Shown here: piece by piece, positions 48,901 to 60,300 of the stretch
Numbering within the stretch: the stretch's first letter is position 1
Layout of the letters: every line of letters starts with the position of its first letter
Assembly: GCA_002946415.1 (NCBI GenBank)
Contig: NJPS01000076.1
Span: 1,302,001 to 1,366,000, forward strand
Reading direction: 5' to 3'
From: Rutstroemia sp. NJR-2017a BVV2
Taxonomy: Eukaryota; Ascomycota; Leotiomycetes; Helotiales; Rutstroemiaceae
DNA: 64,000 nt
Program-made: the position numbers and the translations under genes
The notes under the pieces: generated by a model
Seen by the model: the letters and a program-made list of their open reading frames with translations, nothing else
Told to the model about the DNA's origin: nothing
Databases searched by the model: none

Positions 48901-51284
48901 GTTTGGAGATTTTCTACTTCGCCCTTCAGCGCGTCAATTTGTCTCCGTTGGACCTCGATAATCTGTGCTTGCTCATCTAATTGCCTTTGCAGTTTGCCCA
49001 CGAGACCATCTGCACCAAGTTCGATTCGAGCTCTCATCTCATCCCTTTCGGCCATTGCCGAGTCGGCGATCTGACGGGCTTCAAGAGCTTCATCGAGAGC
49101 TTGCCGTGCTTCCGAATCTGTGTGTAATTTGTCGAGCAAACTCTGAACGGTAAAATTAAGACTCTGCTTGAGGTCCATATCAGGAAGTCTTCTGTCCATG
49201 GCTACATAGCTAAGCATTTGATCAACGAGTTGGAACATACGTAACCGTTCCTCGCTGTCACTGTCTCTGATGAGTAGAAGATGTTGCATCGCAGAAACGA
49301 AGTAGTCTTGAGTCCTACTTCCCTGGACTTTCTGCATGATAGCATCAACGATTTGTGCTGGGTCGTTCAAGTCCTTAACCTCCCCTTCGATGCTATCCTT
49401 CATGCTACTGTTCTCGCGCTCAAGCAAATCTTCATAATCGATAGCTTCATTGGTGCGAAACCGCTCAATCTGCTTATCGAGAACATCGTATTGAAAGCCC
49501 TCCATCTTCGTGAGAATCCTTTTGATACCACATGCTGTAAACTGTGCCCGAATATGGACTCGAAGCTGTAAGTCCCGCTCCGGAGCATCAACTATCATGT
49601 TGATCAAGAACATGCTTGTCAAAGCATATTCCATAAGGAGGTTTTCCATGCCTGCACCGCCGCTTCTGACTTCCTCACTGGCACCAACCAAACTTCCCAT
49701 CTTTCCACGTCCGTCAACAGTAACTTCAACAACACGCATCCAAGCATCGAACCGACCATTTTCACCCTGCTGGGTTTTCACGTAATCCATAGCCTGGATA
49801 ACTTTCAGGTGGCCTTGTCCATCTGCCCAATGACATAAGAAAGTCAGAACTTCACTAGCAACCCTTCTCGTGGGGATCCGAGGGGAAACCAATGAAGTAG
49901 CGAGCGCCACGATGACTTGCTGGTGTTGCAAAGCATCGTCGGCTCCGAATTTGTTGTTCATCAAAGCCTTCAAACATTTGCAAATGTCGTATTCTCTATC
50001 TAGATCCTTCTCGCTGATTGATCCCTCCGGACCAGTCGGACCTTGCGCTTGTCGTCGATTAATCTTCCCGAGCACATTCGTTAGAGCGACCTGACCTTGG
50101 CATTCAACAAAAGTTTTGACCCAGCCGATCGGCTGTGTTCTCAAGCTGACTGCAAGACTCTGCAACTGTTTGGCAGAAATGCTGTTATCCATGACCTTCC
50201 TGACAAACCATTCCGGCGTACCCTCTTCCTCAGCATTCAGCAGCATTTCCATAGCAGAACCGTATTGGCCTGTGTGTCTGGCATTGGTGCGTCTTTTCTG
50301 CTCACCCTGCCATTCCGTTAAACGATCCTGGTGCACTAAGGTCCATTTCTTCGCTGGCGTATAAGCCATCATTTGCCGGCGCGCCTGATCTGGTAGATTG
50401 TGCCATCCTCTTTTCTGCATCAATGCCAAAAATTGCTCTTCGATAACTCTATCATCGTTCGGTTTGTTGAGTTGGAAGCCGGGTGGCGCCGCGACAGGGG
50501 AGCCATACCCAGGACTCTGCGGTTGCGGCAATTTCGTTGATCGGTGGTGGTCCTTACCCGGTACATAGGTTGGCGACAACGAGTTATTGGAGTAGGAACC
50601 TGGTAACGCCGTTTTTGCAGAGCTTCCTGAAGAGAGGATGCTGGATCTCTCTGTCATAGAATCGATGCTTTGTTGGTCGAAGGATATGCGACCAGATGTG
50701 GAGGATTGGTTCGTAGAATAAGAGTCATATCTCGAATTGTGGCTACCGTTTATGGTACTTGCGATACTTACTCTACTGCCATTTGAAGGACCCCATTGCT
50801 GTAGTTGAGTCGTTCGGTTTCCTGTAGATGCCATCGTTATATTATTACCTGTGGGCGGGACCCGGGGTCCCGAAGGATGCGAGCTTCCATTGCTCGCAGA
50901 CAATGTCTCGACTGAGGGGTACTGATGGAAGTCGGTTCCGCCTTTGTTCAAATGATGTGGAAGAGGTTCCCTTCGTATGGGCATCTGGTCACTCCTCGGT
51001 AAATAATCTACGGGTATGGGCGATTTGCCGTCTGCCATCACACTGTCGTAAGGAATGGATGTAATAACCCCCGCCATCATGTTAATTCCACTCAAGTCCG
51101 CGCCAGGCGAGCCAGGTATATCTTCCGAGGCCACAGAAGACATTCTGGCATGTCTTGACGATCGCGATCCATGTGAGCTTCCTGCATCGTCCCTACTTTG
51201 TGCTAACTGTCGTCCCTCGTCACTGGTATTCCGCTTGTCCTTTTTGCCCCTCGAGAAGAACGATGATTTTCCAGTTGCCGACAT
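45928..51284 (-). CDS. Diaphanous-related formin (SepA/Bni1 type)
   Basis: Formins nucleate and elongate unbranched actin filaments for polarised growth and septation. Exon 1 is 51284-47669 and exon 2 is 47615-45928; the 53-nt intron has a GTAAGT donor and GATAG acceptor, and the product is 1767 aa. Order of parts: Ser-rich N-terminus to about residue 275; GTPase-binding/FH3 region from about 278 (EEQFLALMQKRGWHNLP); coiled coil at about 730-870; FH1 at about 1010-1100 with five poly-Pro blocks; FH2 at about 1110-1540 (KLKALHWEKVDTPM, FPPEKIVQMIIHCD, IGNYMNDSNKQASGFKLSSL). A DAD-like element near 1645 (AAQLLQGMRG) is followed by basic repeats. This fits autoinhibition released by Rho GTPases. 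No residue expected in FH2 seems missing. Confidence 0.95.
47983..48240 (-). repeat. FH1 proline-codon repeats
   Basis: The formin FH1 region carries runs of CCX codons and an in-frame Gly-Met-Pro minisatellite, with four near-identical 9-bp copies around 48030-48068. Slippage could change the number of profilin-binding blocks between strains. On the + strand the same bases give a long Gly-rich ORF that is only a mirror image. Confidence 0.75.
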
Positions 51285-52986
51285 GCTGGAGAAGTTTTCG
51301 AATCAAAAGTTTCTTGCTTCAATTCTCGTCGTTCGTATGTTTTCGGCCCCACGTTCTAGTAACGTCTATGGTGTTATGACCTTTGCTGTGAATAATTTTG
51401 CACTCATCAACGTCTCAAGATGTACCGGAATTCGACATCATGCTCCAATAAATCCTGCAAGCGTATCTCCGGGTTGTGGATATTATGCTGGCAGATGTTA
51501 AAGTCGCGCTGCCAAGTCAAAATGATTAGCATGAATTCTTCTGCGATTCTGCGACACCGGCAGGATCAATACCCCAATCCACGGTACTCCGTTGTACTTG
51601 TGCAAAACAGGCAATAGAGGCTGGTCTTACGCAGAATGAGTTGAGGCGCTTACCAAAAGAGATAGGGAACAATTTCTTCAACACCAATTTGAAGTTCCGA
51701 AAGAGGGATCTTTAGACTTCAATTCTCTAATTCTGCGAGGTACACCATACGTCTGTCGATAGAGAATCTGGAAAACCACCCACAATCCGATCGCGATAGT
51801 CTCTCCACCCCAGTTCAAAGTGACAAATTGTTTCGAGGGCTGAAACGGTCTTCTTCCTCCCTCGGCGTAGCTTCTTGTCACTCCAAGCACATCAAACACC
51901 TCCCCAAAACCCACAGACCACCGTATGTATGGACGCCGGATAGAAACCAGACCCAGCTAGATTGAAGGAAGGAAAGGAATCCTTGATCGATTTCGATTTC
52001 AGAAGTTGGACGCTGTGCCGTCTGCGATATGACAAGCAACAGCAATAGAAAAAGGGAAAAGACGCGACGTTATTCAAGGAAACGAGAAGCAAACGAGTGT
52101 TGATAGTTTGAGTTGTAGTTCATTAAGGGAAAAGATGTCGAAGAAGGACAGGTAGAAACAAGTGAACCCCTTATTAAAGCAGTGACAGTGTGGTTGTGCC
52201 CGGGCAGGTGGTATGGTAAGTGGAAGATTGTATTTCCAAGGGTGGTTGATAATATTGGCCTATGGCTCTCTCCTCTCGCTTTATTGCCCACGGAGCATTT
52301 TCCAAAGGGTTCTGGCCTTGAGCTGCTTCTGGTGGGTGATAGGGTGGTATTGCCGTGAAGTAGTGTACGGTCGGCGGTTCGGTCGGTTGTGCTCCAGCTC
52401 AGCCAACCAGTGGCAATGGCCAGTTCGATAACGATAGATGACCGATACTGCACCTTTTCCACCACAAATCCACCGCAATCCACCCACCGTTCGACAAATC
52501 ACAAGTCAGCAACAGGTGAGACCTAGGGACTATCACTCAGCTACTCAGCTAGCGACTAACCGTGCTACCTTCCCAGCTTCCTAAGAATAGCCCAAGAATG
52601 GCCCAAGAACAACCTGATAGCGCCCGAGAGGAACCCCAATGCATCCCCCGATGAACCTCCACGCGGAAAGGTTGTCAACCAACAGTGCGCCTCCAGAACA
52701 GTTCGCAGATGCAACATACGTGCCTGACGGGGCCCAGACTATGAAGCAACGCGATCGGATATTGGCTGTCTCGCACATTTGAGCCGTTTGAGCCGTTGGA
52801 CCCGGATCATTCAATCGCGCCTTAGTATTACATACGACACCGTCCGGACGTAGGAGTATCCGGCAACCTCTCTGCCCTCCGCCATAATCTCGGTAACTAC
52901 GAAGTAAGGTTGCGGGTCTCTACCTAGAAAACCTCCTCTGCATTAATTCCAGCTTACTTCTATCCATTCATAACACAATTCATCGG
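51285..52986. promoter_or_regulatory. Divergent upstream region (formin / membrane protein)
   Basis: These 1.7 kb separate two outward genes. A long 5'UTR for the formin is likely. Small ORFs here have no support. CAGCTACTCAGCTAGC-like repeats occur near 52537-52553. I identify no specific site. Confidence 0.5.
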
Positions 52987-53642
52987 ATGACGAACGCGTG
53001 GCACCCTCGAGCAGCTTTGAACGAAGCAGGTGCAGCTACTCCATATATACCGCATCCTGCACCTAACGCTGCCGGGAACGAAGAGACTCCAACTTATACA
53101 ACAACCTCAAACATGGGTTCCACATGGTCATTATTGAAGGTCATACATTGCCTTACCCGAACTCGTCTTAAACTAATCTCAGGAAGCTAACGTATCTTTT
53201 GCAGACGCTCATAGTACCAGCGATCATCTCACTCATTCTCTATTTACTTCTATCCTTTGTCGTTGTTCCGATATGGAAGCGATATCGAGCACGATACGGT
53301 CAATACCTTCCCTTGGAGACAATCTCCAATCGAACAACGACTTTACGACAACGCGCACAAGCTGCAGCAGTTAGACTCATATTACCTTCGTCATGGAGCG
53401 CTGACTTCGGTCGAGGACGGATAAGCGCACAGGATGGGGCAACTAGCGACTTCGATGAAGATGACGGAGAAGAGCTGTTCGATGTGGATGATAATCGACG
53501 GGAAGCATTATCCCTTGATGCGCGACGAGGCAGAGATGACGATGGGAGAAGATTGAGTCGAGATCTTGAAGAAGGATTCAAGGACGACAGTGATGATGAC
53601 GATGATGGGATAGACAGTAGGGTGCGAACTACTTCACGGTGA
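52987..53642 (+). CDS. Single-pass membrane protein of unknown function
   Basis: Exon 1 is 52987-53139 and exon 2 is 53205-53642, giving 196 aa. The intron has a weak GTCATA donor, a GCTAAC branch site and a TTTTGCAG acceptor; the acceptor is clear. A single hydrophobic helix (LIVPAIISLILYLLLSFVVV) covers about residues 53-72, then KRYRARYGQYLPLE, a basic segment, and a strongly acidic Asp-rich tail (SDFDEDDGEELFDVDD). The topology suggests a short lumenal N-terminus and a cytosolic acidic tail. I do not recognise a named family, although similar short fungal proteins exist in my memory. Confidence 0.65.
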
Positions 53643-53988
53643 ACAAACTATCAACATGGGTTGATTAGCAACTACTTTTCTACAATTCAGCAATTAATGT
53701 TTCTTCTGCACCGATGTCCAGATCGCATAAAAGTTCTAGCGCAGCAAATCCTCGATGGTTGCCATGAACAGGTATCTTTCGAGCTTAACAACGACGACGT
53801 TCAAAAACCTGTACCACAATTACCAGAATTTCATCGACAGATCTCAAACCGCCCATTCCTCCAGCCCGCCAACAGATACCACCGAAACGTCTAGTGTCTA
53901 CCAATGATGACCGCCCAGCTATCTAACATCTATCAAGAATGCGCTCCTGAAACAAATCTGCTGCTCTCTCTCACTAACGCCAACCACC
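53643..53988. other. Short convergent intergenic region
   Basis: These 346 bp lie between the membrane protein (+) and the RING protein (-). Only 3' flanks are expected. Confidence 0.55.
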
Positions 53989-54609
53989 CTACCACTGCTC
54001 CCTTCCCCCTTCCTCTTCAAACCTCCTACAGAGCTCTTCAATATCCCTCCTAACCCCCTCTTTCGACTCCTCCACCCTCCTTCCCACCGTCCTCACCGTA
54101 TCCCTACACAACTCCCCCCACACCCCCGGAAAACAAACCTTCATCGCCACCAACGCCCTCTGTTCCGCCTCCGCCCTCCTCAACAGCTCCTCCACCTCTT
54201 CCTTCAACTGACCCTCCAGTCCTCTGCACCCCAAACACTTCCGCGGCATCTTTTCCTGCGTAACAGCTTTCGGCGCGCTCTCTGCAGCGCATGGTCGGAT
54301 AAGGTGTCCGCACTCAACATAGACCATTTTGCGCCGACACGCAGGACAGTCTTGGTACGGGGAGTCGTGCTCTAGCCACCGGAGAATGCAGTGCGACCCA
54401 AAGGTGTGTGAGCAGGGGAGGGCGAAGAGCGTTTCGGTTCGGCCGTCGGCGCGCGGGTGGTCGAGACGTGAGGCGCAGATCGTGCAGTGCGTGCTTGGTT
54501 CTGGAGATGGAGTCGGCAAGGTGAGTGTTGAACGGGAGGCGGATTTCATGTATGCGGATTCAGATGTGCTGGTTTGTGGTATGAACATTTTGGCGTACGG
54601 GATACCCAT
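53989..54609 (-). CDS. RING finger protein, putative E3 ubiquitin ligase
   Basis: This is a single-exon gene of 206 aa. I start at MGIPYAKMF (54609) because the 56 codons upstream in the same frame look like UTR with spurious hydrophobic residues. A RING domain lies at about residues 39-93: CTIC, LPCSHTFGSHCILRWLEHD, CPACRR. The spacing is RING-H2-like, but the position after C-x-H-x-F is Gly, with a His two residues later, so one zinc ligand differs from the textbook pattern. A charged coiled coil fills residues 125-205 (LKEEVEELLRRAEAEQ). Such proteins usually ubiquitinate substrates with a partner E2; the target is unknown. Confidence 0.75.
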   Translation of the reverse strand: MGIPYAKMFIPQTSTSESAYMKSASRSTLTLPTPSPEPSTHCTICASRLDHPRADGRTETLFALPCSHTFGSHCILRWLEHDSPYQDCPACRRKMVYVECGHLIRPCAAESAPKAVTQEKMPRKCLGCRGLEGQLKEEVEELLRRAEAEQRALVAMKVCFPGVWGELCRDTVRTVGRRVEESKEGVRRDIEELCRRFEEEGGREQW

Positions 54610-56481
54610 TTTGAAGAGCGAGGCAGATGCGGGGGAGAGCGAGCATAGATGGATGACCCGCACTTTCAGACAGAAGAGAGGGAAAAGGAAACGAGAGAGA
54701 AACTCATAGAATATGAGAAGTGCATAGAAAAAATATATATCACGAAATGAACCAGACCCTTCATTAAGATCATTCATTCATCCATTCATTTTCGTTAGAA
54801 ACACACAGACCGGAAGAAGAAGAAAAATGGTTGTCTCACTCATTCCTCATCACTTACGCAAAAGTCCCTTAACCTGTCAGGCAGTCAGTCATTCAGTCAG
54901 TCATTCACAAACCTGTTTTACGAGCCTGCATGTTTAACATAGCCATAGGGCTGATCCTTTTGTCTCGTTAGCCGTGGTATGGCGAGTTACGCCGCGCTCC
55001 CTAAACTATTTTAAGAAGTGCTTTTTCGGAATCGGTCATCATGGTTGACGCAATACAGTAGTAGCACATGCGCGATTCATGCATATGGAGAAGAGAAAAG
55101 CCGTTGTGTGAGGGCTGCACTTTCGGGGGATTTTCGTTTCGGAGGGGTGCGCTGACATTATGTGAGCATGGGATTGAGGCGGTCATCTGGAGTTTCGGGG
55201 GGCTTTCGGTTACGGGGAAGGAGGGAGGAGGGGGTCACGTGAAGGGTTGGGTGGTCGAATGACCTCAGCTCTGGGATGGCTTGAGTCAGGAGGTGTGGGA
55301 TGGTAGATCAGTTGCGCAGGTGGAGAGAAAGGAAAAGAAGTTATATTATGGTCAGTTGTGCTGTTTTTGGTCGAAGAACATATGTTGCGTTTTGATTTCT
55401 TTTTGCTGTGACAAGTGGTTTGTTTGAACTTGGGCATAGGCTGTACCGCAGCAGGCTGTCATTTTTGTATGAAATAGGTGTTCGAGAGAGCGCTTTGGTT
55501 GAATGGACGTCGGGATAAGGATAAGGCTGCCTTTTTGAGGGAGGGTTTCGCAGAGGGCACACGCGCAGGGTTGAGCTGGTGGTACGGACTCTGAGTTTCG
55601 TGGAACGGCCCGCGTGTGTCGATTTCGTCGCCGCCGTCGTGGATGATTGCACTTCTGTAACTAAAGGTCAGTTAGCTGGGGTTAAGGGTAGTGGGATATG
55701 ACATGAGGGTTTAGTTTATAGGATCCGCGAACAAACGGGAAAGGGGAAGGAGAAGAGTAGTGGGAGATGGGGTGAAGAATGTAGCATGAAGAAACACTTA
55801 GCAGACTTGAATGGAAAGCGATAGCCAGACGAATATGTATAATGGAGTCAGTTAATCGGGCTATTAGCTTGGATTGATGGGTGCTAAGTGGCTGCTTCAT
55901 GTCTCTAGATGGCAATAGCGAGAAGTGTTCACGGAATGTGCTATTCTATGTAGCCGAGGGCGCAGTCGACGAAGACACCGAAGGCGAGTTTTATGCCGGG
56001 AGCAGAAGAGGCGGTGATAGTGCCAGAGTCTGTGGTACCGGTGAGGTACTTTCAGCCGGATTATTCGTTGAGGATTTCTTCGGTGCGGGAGATGTGCGCA
56101 GACGAGGTGGGGGGCGGGGAGAGTTTTTCGACTTTGGTTGCGTGTTGGAATACTATTCAAGTATCTTATTGCCTATTGACAGATAAATGATGATAATGAT
56201 GATGATGATTATTTACATCCGGCGAGCATGAACTCGGTGACCTCCCAAGGGGTATAAAGATATGTTAAGATAAGGTATTTCACAGGTATAAGGTATCTTA
56301 CTGGCCTTTTACCGATCTTATAAAGCAAGTTGTGCTGTTTTAAGTATTCGTACGAGACCTTCTGCTATTTGAAGTTTCTTTAATCCGCTATAGTGACCCT
56401 ACCCCTCCGGCCAGCTAGAGCTCCCTTCCATTATATCCCCCGTACCTCAGGTTCAACTGAAAAGTCTCATAATGCCGTACA
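54610..56481. other. Gene-poor region
   Basis: About 1.9 kb with no intact gene. CAGT/CATT repeats are present near 54775-54910 (ATTCATTCATCCATTC and CAGTCAGTCATTCAGTCAG). At about 55930-56150, minus strand, one frame reads plausibly (GTTDSGTITASSAPGIKLAF) but has stop codons upstream, so it may be a dead gene fragment. A GATGATAATGATGATGATGAT run lies at 56186-56210. Confidence 0.4.
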
Positions 56482-57051
56482 TCAGAGAGTCAATGCCTTC
56501 CATCCGTCTGCATGTGAGTAGGTATTAGAGGACCAGAACCCTGAACTAAACGTAAACATCAAATCAAAATCATGTTCCTGTTCCTCATGAACCCCAGCAT
56601 CACTCTCGAGATCATGTCCAAACAGTTGCTTCTCAAAGTCACCAAACATAAGCTCTTCGTCCTTGACTTTGCCCGCAGCAGGAACTGTCTTCTTCTTTTT
56701 CTTTGGAGATGGGGTGGGGTAAGAACGTTAGCTGCATTTTCTCCTCCTCTAGGCTGCGAGCTTACCCACCGGGTGGATAGGGTACCCGGTAGGTTCGGGC
56801 ACCCATGGGTGCGTTATGATGACTGATGGGTACCCATTGGGTATGTCGCGGGCCCTTATAGGGTAGGTGCCACCCCTGATTGGGTAGATGAGTAGGTTGA
56901 GGGAAGCCAATTACCCACCCATGGGTACCCATTTCGCAACCTGTCCTCCTCCCATGCCTTCCTTCGCGTTCTCGACCTTTCTCTTGCCCTTGCCCTTGCC
57001 CGATGCCTTGCCTGCATTATCAGCAGCTTTGCTTCCTTCTCCACCCTCCTT
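56482..57051 (-). CDS. Probable C-terminal exons of an unrecognised Lys/Glu-rich protein (partial)
   Basis: Two exons fit together in frame: 57051-56941 (37 codons, KEGGEGSKAADNAGKASGKG onward) and 56700-56482 (72 codons then TGA). The second includes ELMFGDFEKQLFGHDLESD and EEQEHDFDLMF. Each acceptor is preceded by a CTAAC branch site (near 57082 and 56728). The donor at 56940 reads GTTGCG and is weak. The 240-nt intron carries the GGGTACCC palindromes described separately. I cannot find the 5' end: the frame upstream of 57052 does not connect cleanly, so the gene may be truncated or broken by insertion. Composition suggests a nuclear protein; function unknown. Confidence 0.4.
56764..56930. 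repeat. Cluster of GGGTACCC / ACCCATGGGT palindromes
   Basis: Perfect short palindromes occur at 56780-56787 and 56828-56835 (GGGTACCC), 56801-56810 (ACCCATGGGT) and within 56918-56930 (CCCATGGGTACCC). Between them are variants such as CACCGGGTGG and ATTGGGTA. The cluster is confined to about 170 bp inside a predicted intron. Confidence 0.7.
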
Positions 57052-58574
57052 CTTCGGCGTAGCAGCACCATGTATGGTTAGAAGAACAGGGGTGATGGTA
57101 AGGGTTTGTCGTAATCCATATGGACTGGACTGGTATCGACGGAGCGGGACGGATGAGGATGCTCAAAGTGACCCGGCGCCACTGCTGTACTCATTGCAAC
57201 GCTAGGGGATGCATGCTTATCTTCCGCAGTAAATAACCCTCTATCGACCGATCTAGCCCTCGATGTTGTCCCTGCATCAATCATGGTAATGCATATCTTC
57301 CAACTCTCCCCCCCTAAATTCACAACACTTTCCGCTCCTCCTCCCTCAATATCCACCCACAACCCCACTGCTCCCCACACTCCCACACTCCAACAGCTGC
57401 CCTACTCCAAACTTCCCAGCGCAGCCCCACCTCTTTCGATCTGTCACCACAGTATCTATGTTATCCCCTCCACCAGGTATCTCGACCTCTCGGCTTCGGG
57501 AAAGTGCCGCCAAGAATGTGTCCCATGTGGTCAGTGAAAGACCCTGGCGTCCTTGGGCATTCACGATTGTACGACCTGTCTTTTCCTCAAGACGCTTGGC
57601 AAAGCCCCTCCAGCGCAATCTGGAGGCCTCGACTTGTGAAGTTAGGTGCCTTTGCCTGGTAGTTAATGCTTGTGCACAAAAGACCAGGTTGGATTGGCTG
57701 TTCTGCGTCACTGGAAAGCACTCAGTCGAGCTGAGTACTGGCCGCCGTCGTCCTGCTCTGCCAAGCAGGTTAGCGTACTGCGTTCTTCGTTGCTCGTTTG
57801 TAGTAGTAATCGTCGGCCACTGGCATAACGTGTGTCGTAGTAATGCTGCCGCTTCCACTGCGCAAAAAGTGGTGTTGTGCTCGTGCCCAAATCGAAGTGG
57901 CCACGTTGCCATTACTCGCGTTCGTCCGAAGGATCCGTCTTCTTGTGAGTCGACCACACATATATTATTGAAAAGCTGCTTTATCAATCGCTGCGTATTC
58001 TCTTTGGCTCTGGAAAGTATCCAGGCTCGTAGCCAGCACCGCTTACAGGTAGAGAATTCCGGCTTCGCTGGCCATATTGACACCAAAATGGATCAGTGCT
58101 CAATGCTCACTACTTCCTTGGAAATCTGTAATGCTGCACCGATGCGAAGTTATTCAAGTTCTCTAGAAGAAAAACATCTGTTGGATTCCGTTCCATCCGT
58201 AATTACCCCTTGTCATTGTATATCCAAAGCAATGCCAAGAAGAATAAACCGCTTCTGAGAAGAAAGGGGCATCGTCTTCTTGGCATGCCCAGAAGCACAT
58301 CTCTTAATTGTTCCCCCTCGTCCTCAATTGTGTAGTCATCAGCAGTAACAACTCCCACGGATGATTTGCCTGATGCTTGCCAAGTTGCTATATCACCATA
58401 TTCTCCTTCTATGCTTCGTCCGCTTTACTCTGCTCTCTTCACCTCCATGTTTTTGTCTCTTTTTTCGTTATTGTCATCATCCTTCAACTCGTGAGTCATC
58501 GACATTGTTTTGAAAACGCTCTGGATAAAGACATTCGGGATCGGCGATGTCTGTAGGAAACTTTTGAGCATGAA
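57052..58574. other. ORF-bearing region without a recognisable gene
   Basis: From 57346 to 58258 long frames are open on both strands (246 codons minus, 266 codons plus). Neither product resembles a family I know. On the minus strand at about 58210-58400, another open stretch reads SVGVVTADDYTIEDEGEQL, also coding-like. The segment could be the body of a mobile element or of a broken gene. I do not call a CDS here. Confidence 0.35.
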
Positions 58575-58826
58575 GAACTGTGGTAGAGATGTTAGCAGGG
58601 GTTTAACGGATATTGAACAACGGCTGAACAAGCGGACTGGTGTGTGTCTTTTGGGAAATACCTTCAAGTTTCAACCTCTTCAATCCAAATCCTGTTCGCG
58701 GAACTGTGATAGATATGTTAACAGGCTGTTAATAGAGATTGAACTAGAGTCTAAGGTTGAACGAGCGGACTGGTTCGTGTCTTCCAGGGAAAGATCTTCA
58801 AGTTTCAACCTCTTCAATCCAACCCC
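58575..58826 (+). repeat. 126-bp tandem duplication, diverged
   Basis: Two copies start at 58575 (GAACTGTGGTAGAGATGTTA) and 58701 (GAACTGTGATAGATATGTTA). Both copies end in the shared word TTCAAGTTTCAACCTCTTCA. The period of 126 bp equals 42 codons, and both copies lie in one open frame (58510-58836). The copies differ at many sites, so the duplication is old. Confidence 0.8.
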
Positions 58827-59464
58827 AGTCCCGTAGACGCTCCTCGTCGAAGTGTTGCAGACGCTTTGCAGAAGATTTTAGGAGGTGGAATGAAGTTGGG
58901 TTCTTTCAAGGAACTCATTGAAAGCACTCAACGTTGTTCCATCACGAGAACAGATTGCGGAGCTGGAAAATGGGATGCTGCGCAGGCAGGCGGCAGAGAG
59001 TAGAACCTACCTCACCACATGAACTGAGTTAAAATAAGTTAACTGGGCGATGGTGAAAGGAAGATTGATTATTTGACTAAGCAAAGCATGAGAACAAGCA
59101 AGAAATGGCTTTAGTCAAACCAAAGGAGAGTGTGTTTTCAAGATGTGGTTAGTAGATCAATGAAGTGTGCAGTGATGCTTTCGCGTCCCGACTCCCGACT
59201 TGTTATTCAAAGCAAACCTTAAAGCAGAGCACAGAAGCACAAAAGCAGGGAAGAGGCGGAGTGCAGCAGCAAACCTGATCTCAATTCTATCTATCTACAA
59301 GTCAAGAAGCTGAGGCAGGGGGCATATGACCAGCCAGGCTCAGCCTCATAGTCGGTGAAAAATCGTGCTGAAGTATGCAAAATTGTAGTACGTATGCGCC
59401 TGTAACGTGCTCATATCAATTTGTGGGGACACAGAACAATGCCTACTTACTTGCAGAAGTGTGG
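58827..59464 (+). pseudogene. Possible transposase C-terminal relic, and flank
   Basis: Immediately after the duplication, one frame gives RSVADALQKILGGGMKLGSF, and a neighbouring frame continues with VPSREQIAELENGMLRRQAA before a stop near 59013-59020. This resembles the heptad-rich tail of fungal pogo/Fot1-type (DDE) transposases. It needs at least one frameshift, and no catalytic core was found, so it is a weak call. The rest of the interval to 59464 is non-coding. Confidence 0.3.
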
Positions 59465-60300
59465 TGTTATTAATATTATTATTATTGAATCATAACCCGT
59501 TCCAGGCCTATAAGGCCCGCCCATGCGGTAGATGATCTTTAAGTACAATAATCCCTTCTGTACGATGTCTTCGTACTTTACTGCTTCCTTCCCTTCCTCA
59601 TTGGACTCCGTAATCCGGTAACCTTGCCTCCTGGTCTCATTAACTCCTGCAACAATATAGCTATATCGCAGTGCCTACACCCCCTGTGGTGTTCAGCTAA
59701 TCCATAGCGCCTCAGTTGCTTGCTGCAGTACAAGAGTGCCAGGTTCTCTCCTCCCCTTGTAGTTGTAGTCGTCGCTTAGAATCGTAGTCGTTGTAGTCGT
59801 CGCTCGGGATCGTAGTTGTCTTCCCATTTCAGCCCTCAGGCTTTGCCCTTGATTCGTTCGCTCACTCGTTCGATCGCCTGTTCCGTCTCTTTTCCCAGGG
59901 CAGAAGGAAGCAATATAGTACTGGTGGTGTCTAACATGGCTCTGGGATGATGTATCCCGTATCTGTTTGACCAGCATACTATGATACTCCAGATCTCTCA
60001 CTAATAGGGCAACCACAGTCGGCGCTGCTCTCAGGATTCAGCAGTGCACTATAGTGTGGTGTTACAACATAAGAACAATCCTGCATATAGTTATAGATTC
60101 AAGGTTAGATTTTCCATGCTCCCACGCAGCTCTATAGACAGCCCTTTTGACAATTCTGTGGTAATCAACTTGCTCGAGGTCCGCAGACGAGCAGGAATCC
60201 AGGATAATTTGCGCCTGTTGGAGCTTTGCAATCCGCTGCTCTGGAATAACGAGTTCGGGCGAAGCCAGCTTGTTTTCATGGCTGAGTTAGCGACATAACA
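59465..60300. mobile_element. Candidate solo LTR
   Basis: The 836-bp segment begins TGTTAT and ends ATAACA, a perfect 6-bp inverted terminus of TG...CA form. A CCTATAAGG TATA-like box lies near 59508. Degenerate GTAGTCGTCGC repeats occur at 59757-59815. No 5-bp target duplication is evident (flanks TGTGG and ACAAC), and no second LTR exists in the window, so this remains a candidate only. Confidence 0.25.
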
